Assembly (NCBI GenBank): GCA_905147135.1
Contig: LR990043.1
Span: forward strand, 8,653,057-8,717,056
Direction: 5' to 3'
Length of the DNA: 64,000 bases
DNA from: Blastobasis lacticolella
Taxonomy: Eukaryota > Arthropoda > Insecta > Lepidoptera > Blastobasidae
Of the stretch, positions 10,171 to 23,183 are shown piece after piece. Below the pieces are notes generated by a model. That model ran no database searches and was not told the origin of the DNA. It saw nothing but the letters and a program-made list of their open reading frames with translations. The position numbers and the translations under genes are program-made. The number at the start of each line of letters is the position of its first letter. The stretch's first letter is position 1.

Positions 10171-12980
10171 TTTATTTAAAAATCCGACCGCTTAACGCCG
10201 GCGGACGGCATGCCACAGGGAACCATCTTGGCTGTAAAATGTTTAGTGCGGATCGCCTGAGAAAATTTACGAGTACTTAGCTAGATATCTGCCACAAATT
10301 GTTTATTGGCGAATGACGACCCGTCCGTGATTGGCACTGGTTGTAACTATTTAACCTAAATAACCTTCTCCGGAATCATTCTGTAATTTGGTTTAGTTAG
10401 GAGAATAACCAAGCGGACAAACAGACAGAGTATGCAATTTATATTATTTGGAGATTATTTTTACGTAAGTAAATACATGGTTGACGTTAAGTTTGTGATC
10501 CATTTTGCACAATTGGACTATGGTTGACGTTGTTCAAAGATTACCTAAATTACCAATCGTCCCATAATAAACTTATTTTCTTGATTAAATTTATTTAAAA
10601 TAAGATCTTGTTTCTTTTAAATGTGCCGTGGCATGGCTTAGTCATGCGATGGCGCGTGTGGCATCAAGCCGGCCACTGTCTACAGCGTTACGGTCTGTCT
10701 ATTTTCCCGAAGTGTCGGAACATCGGCTGCTGCTCAGACCCAACTGCTTTTTAACATAACATCACTGTTCCCGACACAAAACAACATATCAACGGGCGCA
10801 CGTCTTCACGATCCAAATATACGGATTAGATAGCCCTTTATTCGTTTCCATTAACGTATATCTCTCACTAGTTTTTGATTACACGTTAAAAAGCTACCAC
10901 CGACGCCGCCGCGGCTATTGTTTGCAAATGCAAAAGTATATAGAATGTTTTCAAAGGCTCGTAATATTTATTGAAAGTTTACAATGAAAAATTTGTTAAG
11001 CAGAGATCGGATAAACTAACAGTAACCATTCCCGCGGTTCACATAAATATTTGCGCAGATATCAGACAGAGCCCGGCACGGCTACTGCCCAAAGTGTGGC
11101 ACAAATCAAAACTACTGACGTGTCCACGATGACTGGAAGTGTCACTCGGAGAGGCGGTTGATCCCTTGGCGACCGCGACAGTCTGGAGATGTTTACTCAG
11201 CCATAAAGGCGCCTAAAACGCACTAAACTATGGCATAAAAAGCTTAAAATGCTCTCCGTAGATCAAACAAGAGGAGCATCGCGGCCGGCGGTGTCGGGTG
11301 TCGGGCCGGGCACATTTGTCCTAAATAATAAACACCAGATTGGTGTCAAAAGGAGCACTTTTTATTATCCCATCAACCCGTAAACCCCCGATTCCGTACT
11401 GCGTTAGTGTTTATTTTTAATAAATCTTCCGCGAAGGTTGAGCCGGCCTTTGATCTACTGTTCGCGTTTTTATGTTGCACTGTGATACGCGTTACTAAAA
11501 CAAATTTATATATTTGACACACAATTGTAAGTGGTGTTCGTGGTGGGTTTATGTTTATGGGTCGTAAAAATATTGCGAATAGTTCGCCGAGTTCCCTAAA
11601 TGCCATTGATGTCGATTCGGCAGGCTTTTACGAGTATGTGTTGATTGCAAATTCCACGATCAATTATTGACATTTTGTTTCGTGAGGTTAATTATTTAAT
11701 CATTTTATTATTGTTTGTTCATAATGTGTTGGACGCCCACACAAACTGCTAAAAGCATACATATATAACTCTCACATTTACTTAGTAAAATATAAACCGG
11801 CTTTAGCATATCAAAACATTAAGCAAGTAGTTTCGATAAAATATCAAGTTAATTTAAACGTAAATTCGGTATTATTTCCATAAGGAAAGAAAACCAGAAT
11901 ACCAAAGAAAATAATCCAACAGATAAACTTACTACTTTAGCATTGCATCTGTTTGTTTTAGCAATGCAATTGTAATTTAATTCAGTGTGGACGTGGAGAG
12001 ACGCGAGTCAGGTGTCGGAGATGGGACTCGAGATAATTGTTAATAATTGTTTAGCACCTCGCTTTCACGCCATTTTAGAGAAAGCTCCTATGTGGACGTG
12101 ACTGAGAATGTAAATGATTTAGCTAGTCTACTGTAAGGACAGGTGCATTTCTATATTAATCTGTGTACAGACCGTGAGTAGGTATTAGGTACTTACCTAC
12201 CTCAATAGGAGGTCAATAATCGTATCACATAGCATTGACGAAAATTAATAGCTGACTGACTTCACTATAATATTTCATTTTAATAGATGAGTGTATAGTA
12301 GACATCTACCGTACAAAAAATACCTTTTATACCTTTAACCAGTCTCCGGGTCCCCATTGAGAGATCTTGGTTAACCACGCTTCGCCAACGGTATTACGAG
12401 GCACACCTAATGAGTGGCGAGCTCGTTGCGTAGCTGAAGTTTGACTAGCATCAAAGTACAAAACGGGCACCCACCCATCAGTTCCCGGACATTGCGAGCA
12501 TTGCTGAACCTTGGTTATCAATATCGCAAGCACGCTTCCACTACACCAGTCTTCTTACAGTTTTGGCAGTTCAGGTGCTGCATTGGTACGATTGGTCCCT
12601 ATCCCTATAGGCTAAAGATGGCGATGTTCTATTCGAGTTAGGCGATAAGGCCCCAGCGCCGCTCCCGCTGCCGTAGATACAAAATACTCAATTACCTACC
12701 TCCTTCTGTTATGCAAGAAGGCTTTGCAACCTGTAGGAAACGCTGTAGACGCGAAAATCGTAGTAATTTCTCTTGACTGGTGAGTCAAACATAGTAATGG
12801 TTGCGCACAGCGTTTCCGCTAGCTATTGCGCGTCTGTCGCTCAACGCACACGTGCCAGCTTAATAGGGATATACGAATTTGGGGCGCGCGAATTGCTGGG
12901 CCCGACGGGTATCGGCTGCGATGTGTCTCGTTTGCCAATCGACGTAGCAATGAACCTTACATTAACCCATCCATACATGA
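10171..12980. other. Gene-free stretch with scattered GC-rich patches
   Basis: No recognised protein or repeat. Small GC-rich patches lie at about 10620-10750 and 11270-11320, the latter with a short GGTGTC-type tandem. Such patches in AT-rich insect DNA are sometimes regulatory, but I cannot show that here. Confidence 0.35.
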
Positions 12981-13020
12981 AGAGCCCGTAACAGTCTACT
13001 ACTGGACTTGAACCTTCAGC
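12980..13020 (-). mobile_element. RTE-type LINE terminal scrap
   Basis: The minus strand reads SPVVDCYGL, matching the SPAVDCYGL-type end of RTE LINEs (compare 41440-41515). Only about 40 bases are recognisable. Confidence 0.45.
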
Positions 13021-13175
13021 CTTTTCACAAGTCGCTAACTCTATTTGCACGTTTGACAAGAGAAAATAATATATGAGCATAAAATATATTGTAGAAAATA
13101 TGCAACAAAAAAAGCTACTGCCTATTTTCTGGTCGACGGAGGTCCATGCTGGTCCGTATTTAATTTTGTCGACCA

Positions 13176-13362
13176 TCACGGGCTCCAGTTTTCAATTTTC
13201 ATTTTCGGCATGAAAATTCAATATTTACAATAATTTTCCCAATTTTTTAACCGTTTACTTTCGGTGTTGCCAATGTAGTAAGAAAATTATTAAATTTGTC
13301 TAGCTGAAAATCAAATTTAAGACCGTTTCACTCGAGACAAGAGGTTAAAAAATTGGGCCCCA
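13176..13362. mobile_element. Decayed MITE family A copy
   Basis: Shares the core TTTCGGTGTTGCCAATGT with the copy at 36182-36426 and retains a left end GGGCTCCAGTTTTCAA and an inverted right end GGGGCCCAATTTTTTAA. The left arm lacks the CGCTCG block, so it has an internal deletion. Confidence 0.55.
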
Positions 13363-13369
13363 AACTGCT

Positions 13370-14870
13370 GTTTGGTCGACCAACTAGAACAAGCATGGGG
13401 GCAAGCTTCTGCTACTACATAGTCCAGTTTTTTCTGGAAAGAAGGTCTATTGTGGTTAATATTTTTTTCTTAAAACATAATGGCATATTATATTATCACA
13501 AACTTTACATCGTAATTACATAACGTGTGTTTGTATGACAACTGCGAAACGGCTAGCCTAGGTAGTAGGTTTGTTTGTAGAGTTCTTGTAGAGTCAGGCC
13601 TTGCAGAGTTCCCTCTTCATAACACCTGATAACTTTTAAACAGTGAATAGATACGTTATGCTTGCGTGGCCTTGGCAATCAACGTTACATGAAGCCTATT
13701 GGAGGGATTCAATATGTCAAACATATTGTCACTTTTGAATCAACATGTATAGTGGTTATAAAGGCCAACGTTGCTAAGAATGGATAAACGATTTTAATGT
13801 GTTTTCACGCAACCTGACTGGATTTTTAAGGAGATTTTTAGGAAGCTTTAACAATACCTGCAATACCTCAAACCAAGAAATAATTCCGTCACTTTAGGCC
13901 CTTAGGCCGAGGAGAATTTAATTGAATATTTATTATACGAACTTATTTGTTTTTTTAAACCTTCCAAAGTAATTCTATGCTTCTGTTCTTCAGAAAGACA
14001 TAGAACACCAGCTTTTTATCTCACTCATACTCATTCATACTTGAATAAAATCACTAGAAATTATACGTAATCTTTAAAATATTAGAAAGTTATATACCTA
14101 AGGTAATTCTAACAGTAGAATATTGATTTAATGTAGATGCCAGCAATGCTAGCATAAGTGTGCTCTCACACGCGATAAATAAGTAAAGGTGCGACATAGA
14201 TACTGCTATCACTGTCGTCGTAGTGTTCAGAGAAGGAAACTAACGCCCTGTTTCGCGGCGCGAGGTGTGTCGCGGCACTTATGCTAGCGTGCTTACCACA
14301 ACATTATCATTCATTGGGATTGATTACGGGTACGTTGCAATGTATTACGTGAGCGGAGACTGATTCGTTTCTTCGGCAAATGAGAGAGTAAGTGTTTCTA
14401 GGAATGATTCTAAGACAAGTAGGTACCTACTTGGTCTCGGATTTATATAACCCCCAACGCAAGCAGACGGGTTTTATAACACCCGTACCCGGAAATGTTA
14501 CTATGAGGTCTTACAGTGCCCGCGAACTCACAGGGTTCCATCCAACTGACAATACTTCAGTGGCGATCGCACACGAAATGTGAAATTGACCAATCATAGA
14601 GTCAAGATTTTGGACATATTACTGTGAGAATGCATAGGAACTATGGTAAAATGGGGTTACTTTGATGTCCTGGTAGATCACTCACTTTTCTCTATTAAGC
14701 TATTGTTATTTTCATTCAAACAAAACATGTCATACACGTGACAACCCCGACAAAGGGCTGTACTATTAATCAAACATCTTTCCCTTAGCACACAACAGAG
14801 AAAAGTGAGTGATCAATGTGGCCCCCTGCACTTCAAAGGAACGCCATTTAAGGCCTGGAAGTGCCTGGAA
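13370..14870. other. Gene-free stretch, nothing recognised
   Basis: AT-rich sequence without a recognised repeat, RNA gene or protein-coding frame. Confidence 0.4.
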
Positions 14871-14872
14871 GG

Positions 14873-15130
14873 GACGACCTGAGTGGTTCAATGGTCAACA
14901 TGCCGGTCTGCCACGCAAGAGGTCCCGGGTTCGATTCCCGGCCGGGCAGAAATTGAAATGATGAATTTTAATTTCTGTTACGGGTCTGGGTGTTCTATGT
15001 ATAATAAGTATGTATTTAAAAAAAAAAGTATTTAAGTAGTATATCAGTTATCTAGCACCCATAATACAAGCTTTGCTTAGTTTGGGGCTAGATGGCGCTG
15101 TGTGAATTTGTCCACGAATATTTATTTTAT
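14873..15130 (+). mobile_element. SINE-2, complete copy with tRNA-Gly-like head
   Basis: The head at 14873-14950 contains an A-box-like GAGTGGTTCAATGGTC and a B-box GGGTTCGATTCCC, separated by CTGCCACGC as in the anticodon arm of tRNA-Gly(GCC). These would form an internal Pol III promoter. The body continues through ATTTCTGTTACGGGTCTGGG, an A-run, ATCTAGCACCCATAA and GGGGCTAGATGGCGCTGTG to an A/T tail. It is a SINE because the tRNA part lacks a paired acceptor stem and is fused to a repeated body (other copies at 29803 and 46986). Confidence 0.85.
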
Positions 15131-15159
15131 TTTTACTTATTTATTTCTCGTAATTATTT

Positions 15160-15312
15160 CGTCAATAGGTATTGTTTGTGAATATCGTATCTCCCTGTAT
15201 GTCTGTGGAACCGTAGCACGGTGGAATCGTAGTCGATACGGTTTACTTCATTTGAAATGGTAGTGAGCTTTGTTTCGTTAAAATCGGTTCAGTTGTTTGA
15301 GAAATATTTGAT
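15160..15312. repeat. Dispersed repeat with AAAATCGGTTCAG core
   Basis: GGAACCGTAGCACGGTGG and GTTAAAATCGGTTCAGTTG are typical of a common lepidopteran dispersed repeat; the same core is at 7139. Non-coding. Confidence 0.4.
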
Positions 15313-15543
15313 ATTATGTCTATACATTGTCGGTAGGTTTCTTACATCTGTCACTTAAGTTATTATCGAAGTTTTCACGGAAGATAAAACGTTTAATTAG
15401 ATGGTAGGACTCTGTCAAGTCTGTGGAGTCCGCCTGGGTGAGTACCACCGCCTTATCTATTTCTGCCACCAAGCAACAATGCTTGCATTCTTGCATTGCT
15501 TCTTGCATGCAGTGCAATACTTATAATCCTAGTTATACGCCAA

Positions 15544-15690
15544 AGAGAAACCGCAAATCGATGTACAAGCCAGCCATTTGGCATACATATACTAGATGCC
15601 CAAACAATCATTTTGACCCGCAGTAGGAGACGAGTGATGACGTCATAATTTTTTACGAACAGTTTTTTCTTTATCAAAAACCTGTGTATA
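15544..15690 (+). repeat. Solo arm fragment of the long-inverted-repeat element at 23184-24755
   Basis: CCGCAAATCGATGTACAAG, a GCCATTTGG-type block, AACAATCATT and GATGACGTCATAATTTTTTA appear in the same order as in the left arm at 23184-23320. No opposite arm is found nearby, so this is a truncated relative. Confidence 0.7.
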
Positions 15691-16685
15691 AAAAAACCTC
15701 TTACCTCCTCCTTTACCTCCTGTAAATATTTTTTATTGGGGAAATATTTATGGGATTTACGTAATCTACGAGTATATCTATACAAAACAAACTTCCCGCC
15801 GTCTTCCTATTTATCTATGTACTTTTAGACATTTTAAGCTACGCAATGGATTTTAATGCGGTTTTCAACAATAGATAGAGTGATTCAAGAGAACAGTTTA
15901 TAAGCAAGAAAAAAGGGGTAGGTAGTTGTAAAGTCGCGAACAAAGTCGCGCCGGGTCCACTAGTACTCTATAAAGTGTTCAAATAATTGTACTAGTGTTC
16001 AATATGGTTCCTGATATTGTCGATAATTGATATTGATATGAGTATTTTATTGTATGTATCCGGGTTCTTGTCAGCCGGGCGTGGGAGGTGCGGCATATAA
16101 AAACGCTACCGTCCTTGAGCCGGCGTTCTGTTTATCCCACTGTCGTATAGCACTTAACGCCGACGTCGATACGGGCTATTTTTGCGATACATCCTCACCA
16201 GAGAGGCATCCCGCCCGCATAGGCCGATCTAAGTCTAGCGGAACAGCGGTTATCCTTTCATAGATAACCCAACCATGCAAACTTCTAACCGAATCGTTCC
16301 CGAATCGTTTGCGGATAGATAATTGTGGTCCCTGGAGCCCGATCGCGAGTGTTGTACCTTTATGAAACACACACAAAAATGAGTGAACCAAATCCTTTAT
16401 ACATACGTAGCCTTGACATGGCAAACTCGTAATGGAAACTTGACTGTGATCCGATTGACTCGCCTTGCCGAAAGGAGAGCTCGGGAGAAATTCGGGAAAA
16501 GGGCTGAAATAAGAAAGTAAGCCCCAAGGATTAAATTGATTGCGGTTGATCAATCTGCAATGAATGTTTACTCGAGCAATGTGTCAATATTATCCTCACA
16601 CCGTGATCACAAAGGAGACGCGGGGAGCAATCGACCACGGCTAGAAAAGTGCCTCATCTATTCTGTTCTCCAATAAATTAAAAAA
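15691..16685. other. Gene-free stretch with a moderately GC-rich part
   Basis: 16060-16560 is less AT-rich than its surroundings and contains a TATAAAAA sequence near 16095 in a GC context. No coding exon, repeat or splice-site series was recognised, so I do not call a promoter. Confidence 0.3.
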
Positions 16686-16912
16686 TAATCATCTTGGCGT
16701 TCAGGAACGGTTATGCTTCGGCCGCACGAGGGCCCAGGATCCACCTTGACTATGATCCAGGATTTGGCAGGTCAGGTAATTACAGTGGAGCGATTGCCAT
16801 CTGATTCAGCCGCCTGAATGTGCAGATTTCATAACGATGTTTTTCCTCGACGTACGAGCATCAGTTAGTATTCAACTAATCTCTCTCGCTTACGAATGAG
16901 ATACCGTAAAGG
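16686..16912 (-). mobile_element. SINE-1 copy with internal deletion
   Basis: ATCATCTTGGCGTT tail, CGAGGGCCCAGGATCC, TGATCCAGGATTTGG and AATTACAGTGGAGCG run normally. The sequence then jumps from ATCTGA to TTCAGCCGCCTGAATG and ends in a degraded CTCTCGCTTACGAATGAGATACC head remnant. About 50 bases of body are missing. Confidence 0.75.
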
Positions 16913-17091
16913 CAAGAGCAATAAGATTATAATAAAAGTAGTTATTATTAAGGCCGTGCAATTTCAAATTTCTTTATCACTAGTGAAGGACACGTCTCAC
17001 CCGGTATTGCACGATGGAAATTCAAGAGGCCTTTCAACCTCAGGAAGACCTCTGGGAGGTTAATTACTAGCGAAATCCTAGTGAATCTTTG

Positions 17092-17275
17092 CCGTCACGT
17101 AAGGGCCCGGGGTCCGCCAAAACCATGATTTAGGGTTTGGCAGATAAGATAATTTCAATGGAGAGATTGACATTTGACCTTCCGTGATTCTGTTAACAGG
17201 GTTGATTGTTTCATGGTCACCTAATGTACAGGTTTCCTTACGATGTTTTCCCTCAGCATACGATTAACATATGTT
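17092..17275 (-). mobile_element. SINE-1 fragment, strongly diverged
   Basis: AAGGGCCCGGGGTCCGCC, GGTTTGGCAGATAAG and ACGATGTTTTCCCTCAGC are diagnostic. The tRNA-like head and the tail are missing. Confidence 0.7.
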
Positions 17276-17658
17276 AACTTTACACTAACCGTAGGTAATA
17301 ATAAAAATTGTTCATACGTTGATCAAGCGTTAACCGTTCGTTTAACGAGTGTACAACTATTTCTAACCCGGTGACAACGTCGGTGTTGTTGGAATTGGCA
17401 TGACATTTCAAAATGGCGACACTTAGTTTCAGCTTTGGGTCAGATAGTTTGAGTCCGGCGTCGATTGCCGGCTTCTGTCAAGTTACCATAAACTTTTTTC
17501 TAATCATTTGGCGGCAATACTAAATTGAACAACAGCGACGCCGTCATTGGGCCAGATAAGTTTGTACACACGCCGTGTAGTTACGACTGTGTAAGTATAC
17601 AGGCATTTTACGCTTGTTGATCACTACTTTTTTATAAGAAAAACGGTAATACTACACT

Positions 17659-17740
17659 ACAGGGCAGCATTGGGATCGAACTCGGTACTTCTAGCTTGCG
17701 AGGCCAACACGCTAGACATCATGACACCGACGCTCTATTA
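17659..17740 (-). mobile_element. tRNA-like SINE head, diverged
   Basis: On the minus strand GAGCGTCGGTGTCATGATG is followed by a GTTGGCCTCGCAAGCTAG arm and a B-box GAGTTCGATCCC. This has the order of a Pol III A box, anticodon arm and B box, but stem pairing is poor and the usual SINE-1 body does not follow. A decayed SINE head is more likely than a tRNA gene. Confidence 0.55.
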
Positions 17741-18119
17741 AGTAGCCTACCTATGTTGATGGCAATTATCCCAGTCAACCATTTAAGGTAAATAAATTGT
17801 TTAATTCTAGGAATTCTCGATTTAATAATATATAATAACGGATAATAAGTGTTTAAGATGCATATAGCCTACTTTAACTAGTTCTCGGCCACTTAATAAG
17901 TAGCAACTTGAGCATTTTGTCGTTACTGCTTGAATGTGTTACAGCTATTAAAGGAGCACTTAAGGTACTATTATTAATTTAATACACTTTTAGCAAATTT
18001 TTATACCTACTTTGACGTCTTGTTTCATATCTGCAATAAGCTGATTTCGATTATGGATGGGTTTATTATGTTTAAAAGAAATATTTACATGACGGAAATA
18101 AATTAAATAATGCTAATAC

Positions 18120-18470
18120 TAAATTATAAAAAATATTTACAAATAAAAAACTTGCCCCAAGTCCCTTATTAAAGGAATTGTTCCCATAAGGCTGGCCGCA
18201 TTGCCTCGCTGTATCGCGAGGCTAATCCTTTGGCAAAGGTATTGGCCAGCCTTCTGGTCGTGCGAAGTGTTAACCAGGTGCTTAGACAACTCATTGAAGA
18301 GAGTATGAGCGCCTGGTCCCCACGGCCCAAACTTTTCTTTTTCTTAGATTATTGTCATAAAATCCGCCGAAAGACCCGCTGCTGCAAAGAGGCCATCCAA
18401 GAATTTATTATACTTGCCATCCAAGATACACAATTCCGCCAATCTACAAGGCGGGCTTCCTAACCATTCG
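18120..18470 (-). mobile_element. Retroelement C-terminal coding end (same family as 36740-38150)
   Basis: The minus strand reads FGPWGPGAHTLFNELSKHLV, followed by QRISLAIQRGNAASLMGTIP and a stop near 18145. I recognise this as the extreme C-terminus of proteins with a reverse transcriptase domain found repeatedly in invertebrate genomes (GPWG..., then QRxSLAIQRGNAAS). The downstream A-rich region at about 18120-18140 looks like a 3' tail. The open part is intact here but only the terminal ~70 residues remain. Confidence 0.75.
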
Positions 18471-21400
18471 GTCAATGGCTTAAAATTCCCACATTTTGTA
18501 CAATTGTATAACTGTAATTAGTTAAAAGTTATTGAGCCAATCCAAATAAGTAAAGACATGGATTTATGACTTTACTTTAGTTTATTCCTATACCTACTAT
18601 CAGTCTGTAATTAAAGTAGCGTAGGTACCTAAAATGGACATTGGCTATCAATCCACAGATATTTATTACCTGCTGCAATATTAAGCGACATAAAACGACA
18701 TTTGACACCATTTTTCTCACCATACTCGGTGCGCGGAATTCATTCTCAGTAAAATATTGAATAACTAATTTAATTAAAACTCCGATAAGCTTAAGCGCAG
18801 TAATTATGTCCTTATATGGTGGCCGAAATTAACACACAAAGGCCCGAGAAATGTTCGGCATCCATGCTCAAACTTAAGATCTTTTTTTATTCAGATATCT
18901 TGAGATTAGTCTCGAGAGATATACCTACATGTAGATTGTTAGGAGTCAGCAAAAGCAGTTTCAGTTCAGCATTTATATGGCATATTTGTTAGGTGACATC
19001 GTTTCTCGTCTCTTCTAAATCAAAAGGGTTGCACGATACTATAAATTGAAATTGACGACGGCTTCCTTTTACTTCTCTTCTATCTGCCTCAAAGACATTT
19101 CTTTCTACAGCACATTAAAATCAAATGTGTTAAAATTTAATTTATGTTTGTGTTAAAGTTGTGTTGAAATGTATGTGGAATGAGCTCATCCCGGCCACAG
19201 AGTTGCCTATGGACTATGACAGGCAACGCATTGGTAGCGCCTCCGGTGTTCCTGATGTCCATAGCCGGCGGTGACCACTTTTCATCAGGTGCCTGTATGT
19301 CTACCGTAGAACATAAAAATAAAAGGAAAAAGACTTTACAAAATCATAACATTTTACTCAATTGATAACGAAACTATTACGATACTCGGTGTAAAACTTG
19401 GACGATCGATTCAACAATGATATCGTATCTCCGCCATAACAAAGCAACTTTTTTAAGATCGCTACAGTTCACAATAAAACTTTCCCGCAAAAAGCGTTCA
19501 TGGTTTGAGTGAATGATTCGACAGCGACTAAATATCTAAAATATACATGTGTGTATATAGTGAATATCTCGTCCAATATGCTATTATATGCGAAAATCGA
19601 CTATTTTGGGCAATAGTGTATGAACGAAGAAATGAAATACCATTCGATAATAAATTAGGAAAACATGAGTCATTCATATAAAGTACAGTATTACTAGTAA
19701 GTAGGAACAGTAGTAGTAAGTATGTACTCACACTAATAAATTAAACTGTAATTTGTATTTTCAAGTTATGATTGGTTCTGATGGATACCATAAGTAAAAA
19801 TGATGTCAAAATAAAATGTTCGAAAAGAATAAACAAAACAAGATTGACGAAGTCCCAACTGAACTTTGGCGACCGTTTTGTGGCAAAAGCAATGTTAACG
19901 GAACGTTAATGAAACGTTATTATTATATTCCGTTCTTTTTCTGTTGAACGAATGCTTTTTATTAGGTAATAAGATATCTTATCTGTATCATAACAAAGGC
20001 GCAATAACTACAACATGTACAGGAACCGGTGACGGTCATTAATCACGCTGACCCGGGGTCAAAGTGAGTCAATATGTTGTGTTTGAAAAATCCTCATTGT
20101 AACGGGTCTCGTTAGCGAGTTGGGGTCTGACAACTTTATTAATTCGAATATTATGCCACGCCTCCTACGAGCGGCGCTAGGCTGGTACTTGTGGCTCTGG
20201 CTCCCAGGGGTTGTGGCATAAGTAATAAATATCAAGGTAACACGATGTGATGCTGTAAATCTGTTTTATTTGTTGAGAGTTATGGGAAAAAATTCGGTTG
20301 AATTGCTTTTTCTGTAGGTATATTTATGGATTTTCTCTAAATTAATCTTAGAGACTAATAAGTAGGTACATAATTTTTGGCGTTCATAATTTATTTGACC
20401 TCCATGTACAACACGTGGGTGCCTCTGGTATTGCAAACGTCCTTAATACGGTGACTGCTTACCATCATGTAGACCGTAAGCTTGTTTGCCGTTGCCGACG
20501 TTCAATCTATTTATTTATTTAATATACCAACAGAGTACACATATAAAAGTTACAATTTAGTTTGAACAAGGTGTAAGACTTATATGCACCCCTAAAATCT
20601 AGCTTTATTCAGTGATTTATATTGTCACTCGTGTCCTTGCGAGCAATTTGTAACTCACTGAGTTCCCAATTACCGCTCAGGAGGAAAAGTATTACCAAAC
20701 ACTTTGCCTTCAAGTTTCCTATTAGTTTTGTTTAGTTCCAGAGATCGTGCAACAGCTTTTTGGCTTGCCCCTATCACGTTTATATGGCTGATAATTAGAC
20801 ATAATAATGTGTATACGCCGACTATTAGTAGATGTAGCCATCTAAAGTACGTTTCAGTAGAATAAGACAAAAGTAGAGCACTGCACGACAACGGCAAGTA
20901 TTCCCAGAAATCTAAAAACTTACATTGACTTATTTAATGTATATTATCCACATTATTAAGAAGAATCTGTATTTGATTCATATTTCAGTGGATAATACTT
21001 ATCGTAGCCGTGCTCTACTTTTATCTTTTACAAGCTTTCATTTACGTGCCCCATGTTAAATTTGCATATTTATGTAAGTTGACAATATAATGTTATGATA
21101 CCATTCAGCTGATTTAATGATGGAGACAGAAGGTGGCCATAGGAACTCCTAAACTACACATGGCAAACCCATCGAGTTTAGTAAGTACTCAACTGAGAAA
21201 GCGCGATAAAAGCTTGCAACAAATTTTTATTATTTATTTGTGAACTTGTTTCTATTGAAACGTACCTACTCTATGTACACCACTGAAAATAGTGGCATGA
21301 CGGTGTAGGTCCTTGTATAGATAAATATATGTTATAAGTAATCCTTTCCGTGGCTGTGTAAAACCCTCCGGGAGACTGAACAGAATAGCAAAATAAATAC

Positions 21401-22000
21401 AGTTCTGAAATATTACGTACGTTCAGGCGCTGTGTGCAAAACGCTATAAGTAGAGATTTCTTTGCTTTTCGAGAGAGGCTGAACGTGGGATTACTCCATT
21501 TCCCAGATTCATATTGATCGACGAACAGAAACGAACAACGTAAACGCTTAGTAAACGTTGTTATAGCAAATAATATTGTATTGGACTGGGTCTGATTCTC
21601 AAGTGCCGGGTTTGTATTGTATTCGTAGTAAGTCAGTTAAGTTATATTTAATAGAAGTACCATATAAAAGAAGGGAATGTTATTTGGGTTGGTGCTCTGT
21701 GAGAAGACAGCACGAATAGGGATTTTTGGGGACAAGTATTAATGAATAAATAATAATAAATTAACTTTATTGCAGATAACTTAGATCCATACAATGAAAT
21801 AATCATAATACATATTCGTAAGTTCAAAAGTAAACAATAATATACAGTTTGTAGAATTAAATGTCAAATTATATTTATGTTTAACGTCAATACAATTTAT
21901 TTGTCTCAGATTTTCGTTCTGGTGCGTAGATAGCCAATACCTTTGTATATTACTTGCGGAGTCCCGGTACACAGCCCTCAGTATACCGTTGGACTTTATT
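18471..22000. other. Gene-free stretch, few features
   Basis: AT-rich. Weak dispersed-repeat strings of the GGTGACCACTTTTCATCAGG type are seen near 19265 and a TTTATTTATTT run at 20510-20525. No protein-coding exon was recognised. Confidence 0.4.
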
Positions 22001-22110
22001 TATTTAAAACTTCATGCACATTACAGTGCAAAGGCGAACTTAAAGCTACGTAGCTTTTTCCACCAGTCAACCAGAGAGCAATTAACAAAAATTACAAGCC
22101 GGTGCAACAA
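22001..22110 (-). mobile_element. LINE 3' untranslated tail
   Basis: TTTATTTATTTAAAACTTCA, GCACATTACAGTGC, GGCGAACTTAAAGC and CCACCAGTCAACC form, in reverse, a common lepidopteran LINE 3' end (GGTTGACTGG ... AATAAA-type tail). A related copy is at 31911-31999. Confidence 0.6.
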
Positions 22111-22392
22111 AAAGGAAGAGAAATGAACTATTTTATGCAAACGTAAAATTAAATTTAAATTAGAATACCAAACATTCACAGACCGAGATTTACAGATAAT
22201 ATAACAGGAGAGAGGGAGAATATGAAACTAAACATAACAAGCTACCAGCACACTCAACAACGTTACTGCCCAAACACTTCAAAAAGAGAAAGACTAAGTA
22301 GGAAAATAAGTATAAGACTTTAGGTTACAGAGACTTTAGGAAATGATTATGAACTGCTTTTTTGAAAAATATTCACTTTCGCAGTCTCTCCC

Positions 22393-22440
22393 AAAAGGAA
22401 GCGGTTGTGTCGGATTTTGATGCGGCTCACAACCGCATAA
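22393..22440. repeat. Imperfect GC-containing hairpin
   Basis: GTGTCGGATTTTGATGCGG and the reverse of CCGCATAAAAATCCGGCAC match at 17 of 19 bases around a seven-base loop. No coding frame or known element could be tied to it. Confidence 0.5.
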
Positions 22441-23183
22441 AAATCCGGCACCCTTGCCTCCGAAAACATGGTTGAGGCACTGCGGAACCTCGGCAGCCGC
22501 ATCAGAGTTCGAATATTGCACTCTGATAGCGCTGTACGACCTTCTATATTGGTTTTGTAGGCGGGCGATGGGGAGTAACCAATGAAATTGGACCCTATGA
22601 TCTAGCTAATAGTCCAATACCTTTGGGAGTAACAATGTACTTACAATAGAGGAATGACAATAAAATTTAAGTGTCGAACTAGGCTTGACGCTAGCTTAAC
22701 GCAGTATTTTGCCTATACCAACGATAATTGTCAATGGACTTTAAACTTTATTGTAATTATTTTAAGTTACGTTTTAGGTAACTACCATCCGACTCCTTCA
22801 TCAGACCTTGGGTCCGTCTATACAAGCTACACTTTCATGGAGATTATTAACCTAGAACGTCGATCTAGGTTTAATGGTCGTTACATATATACAGAGGGGT
22901 CTATAGAGTTTGAAATCTGAAGATAATTAGCCTATTTTGCGCGCCAAGAGCTATAGTTAATATATTATAATCGCGTATTTTATTTGCGGCTACAGGACAG
23001 GTTTCAAACTTTCCATACTATTACGATGGTATAATCACCAGTACTTTGTTGCCTGGTATTGTATTTCAAACAACTTTTACGGCAGAAAATTCGCTTTCGG
23101 TTGAACTACGCAATTTCCCAGTTACAGGTTTAAGTATAGGTATATTAGGAGAAATGTAATAGTGTACAATGCAAATATTGAGA

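Noticed and set aside
12841..13179. 112-codon minus open frame
   Set aside because: Part of it (SPVVDCYGL) is an RTE LINE terminus and the rest is unrecognised; a shadow of repeat DNA.
16054..16263. Promoter with TATAAAAA near 16095 and a short gene
   Set aside because: No recognised peptide, no second exon, and TATA-like strings are common in AT-rich DNA.
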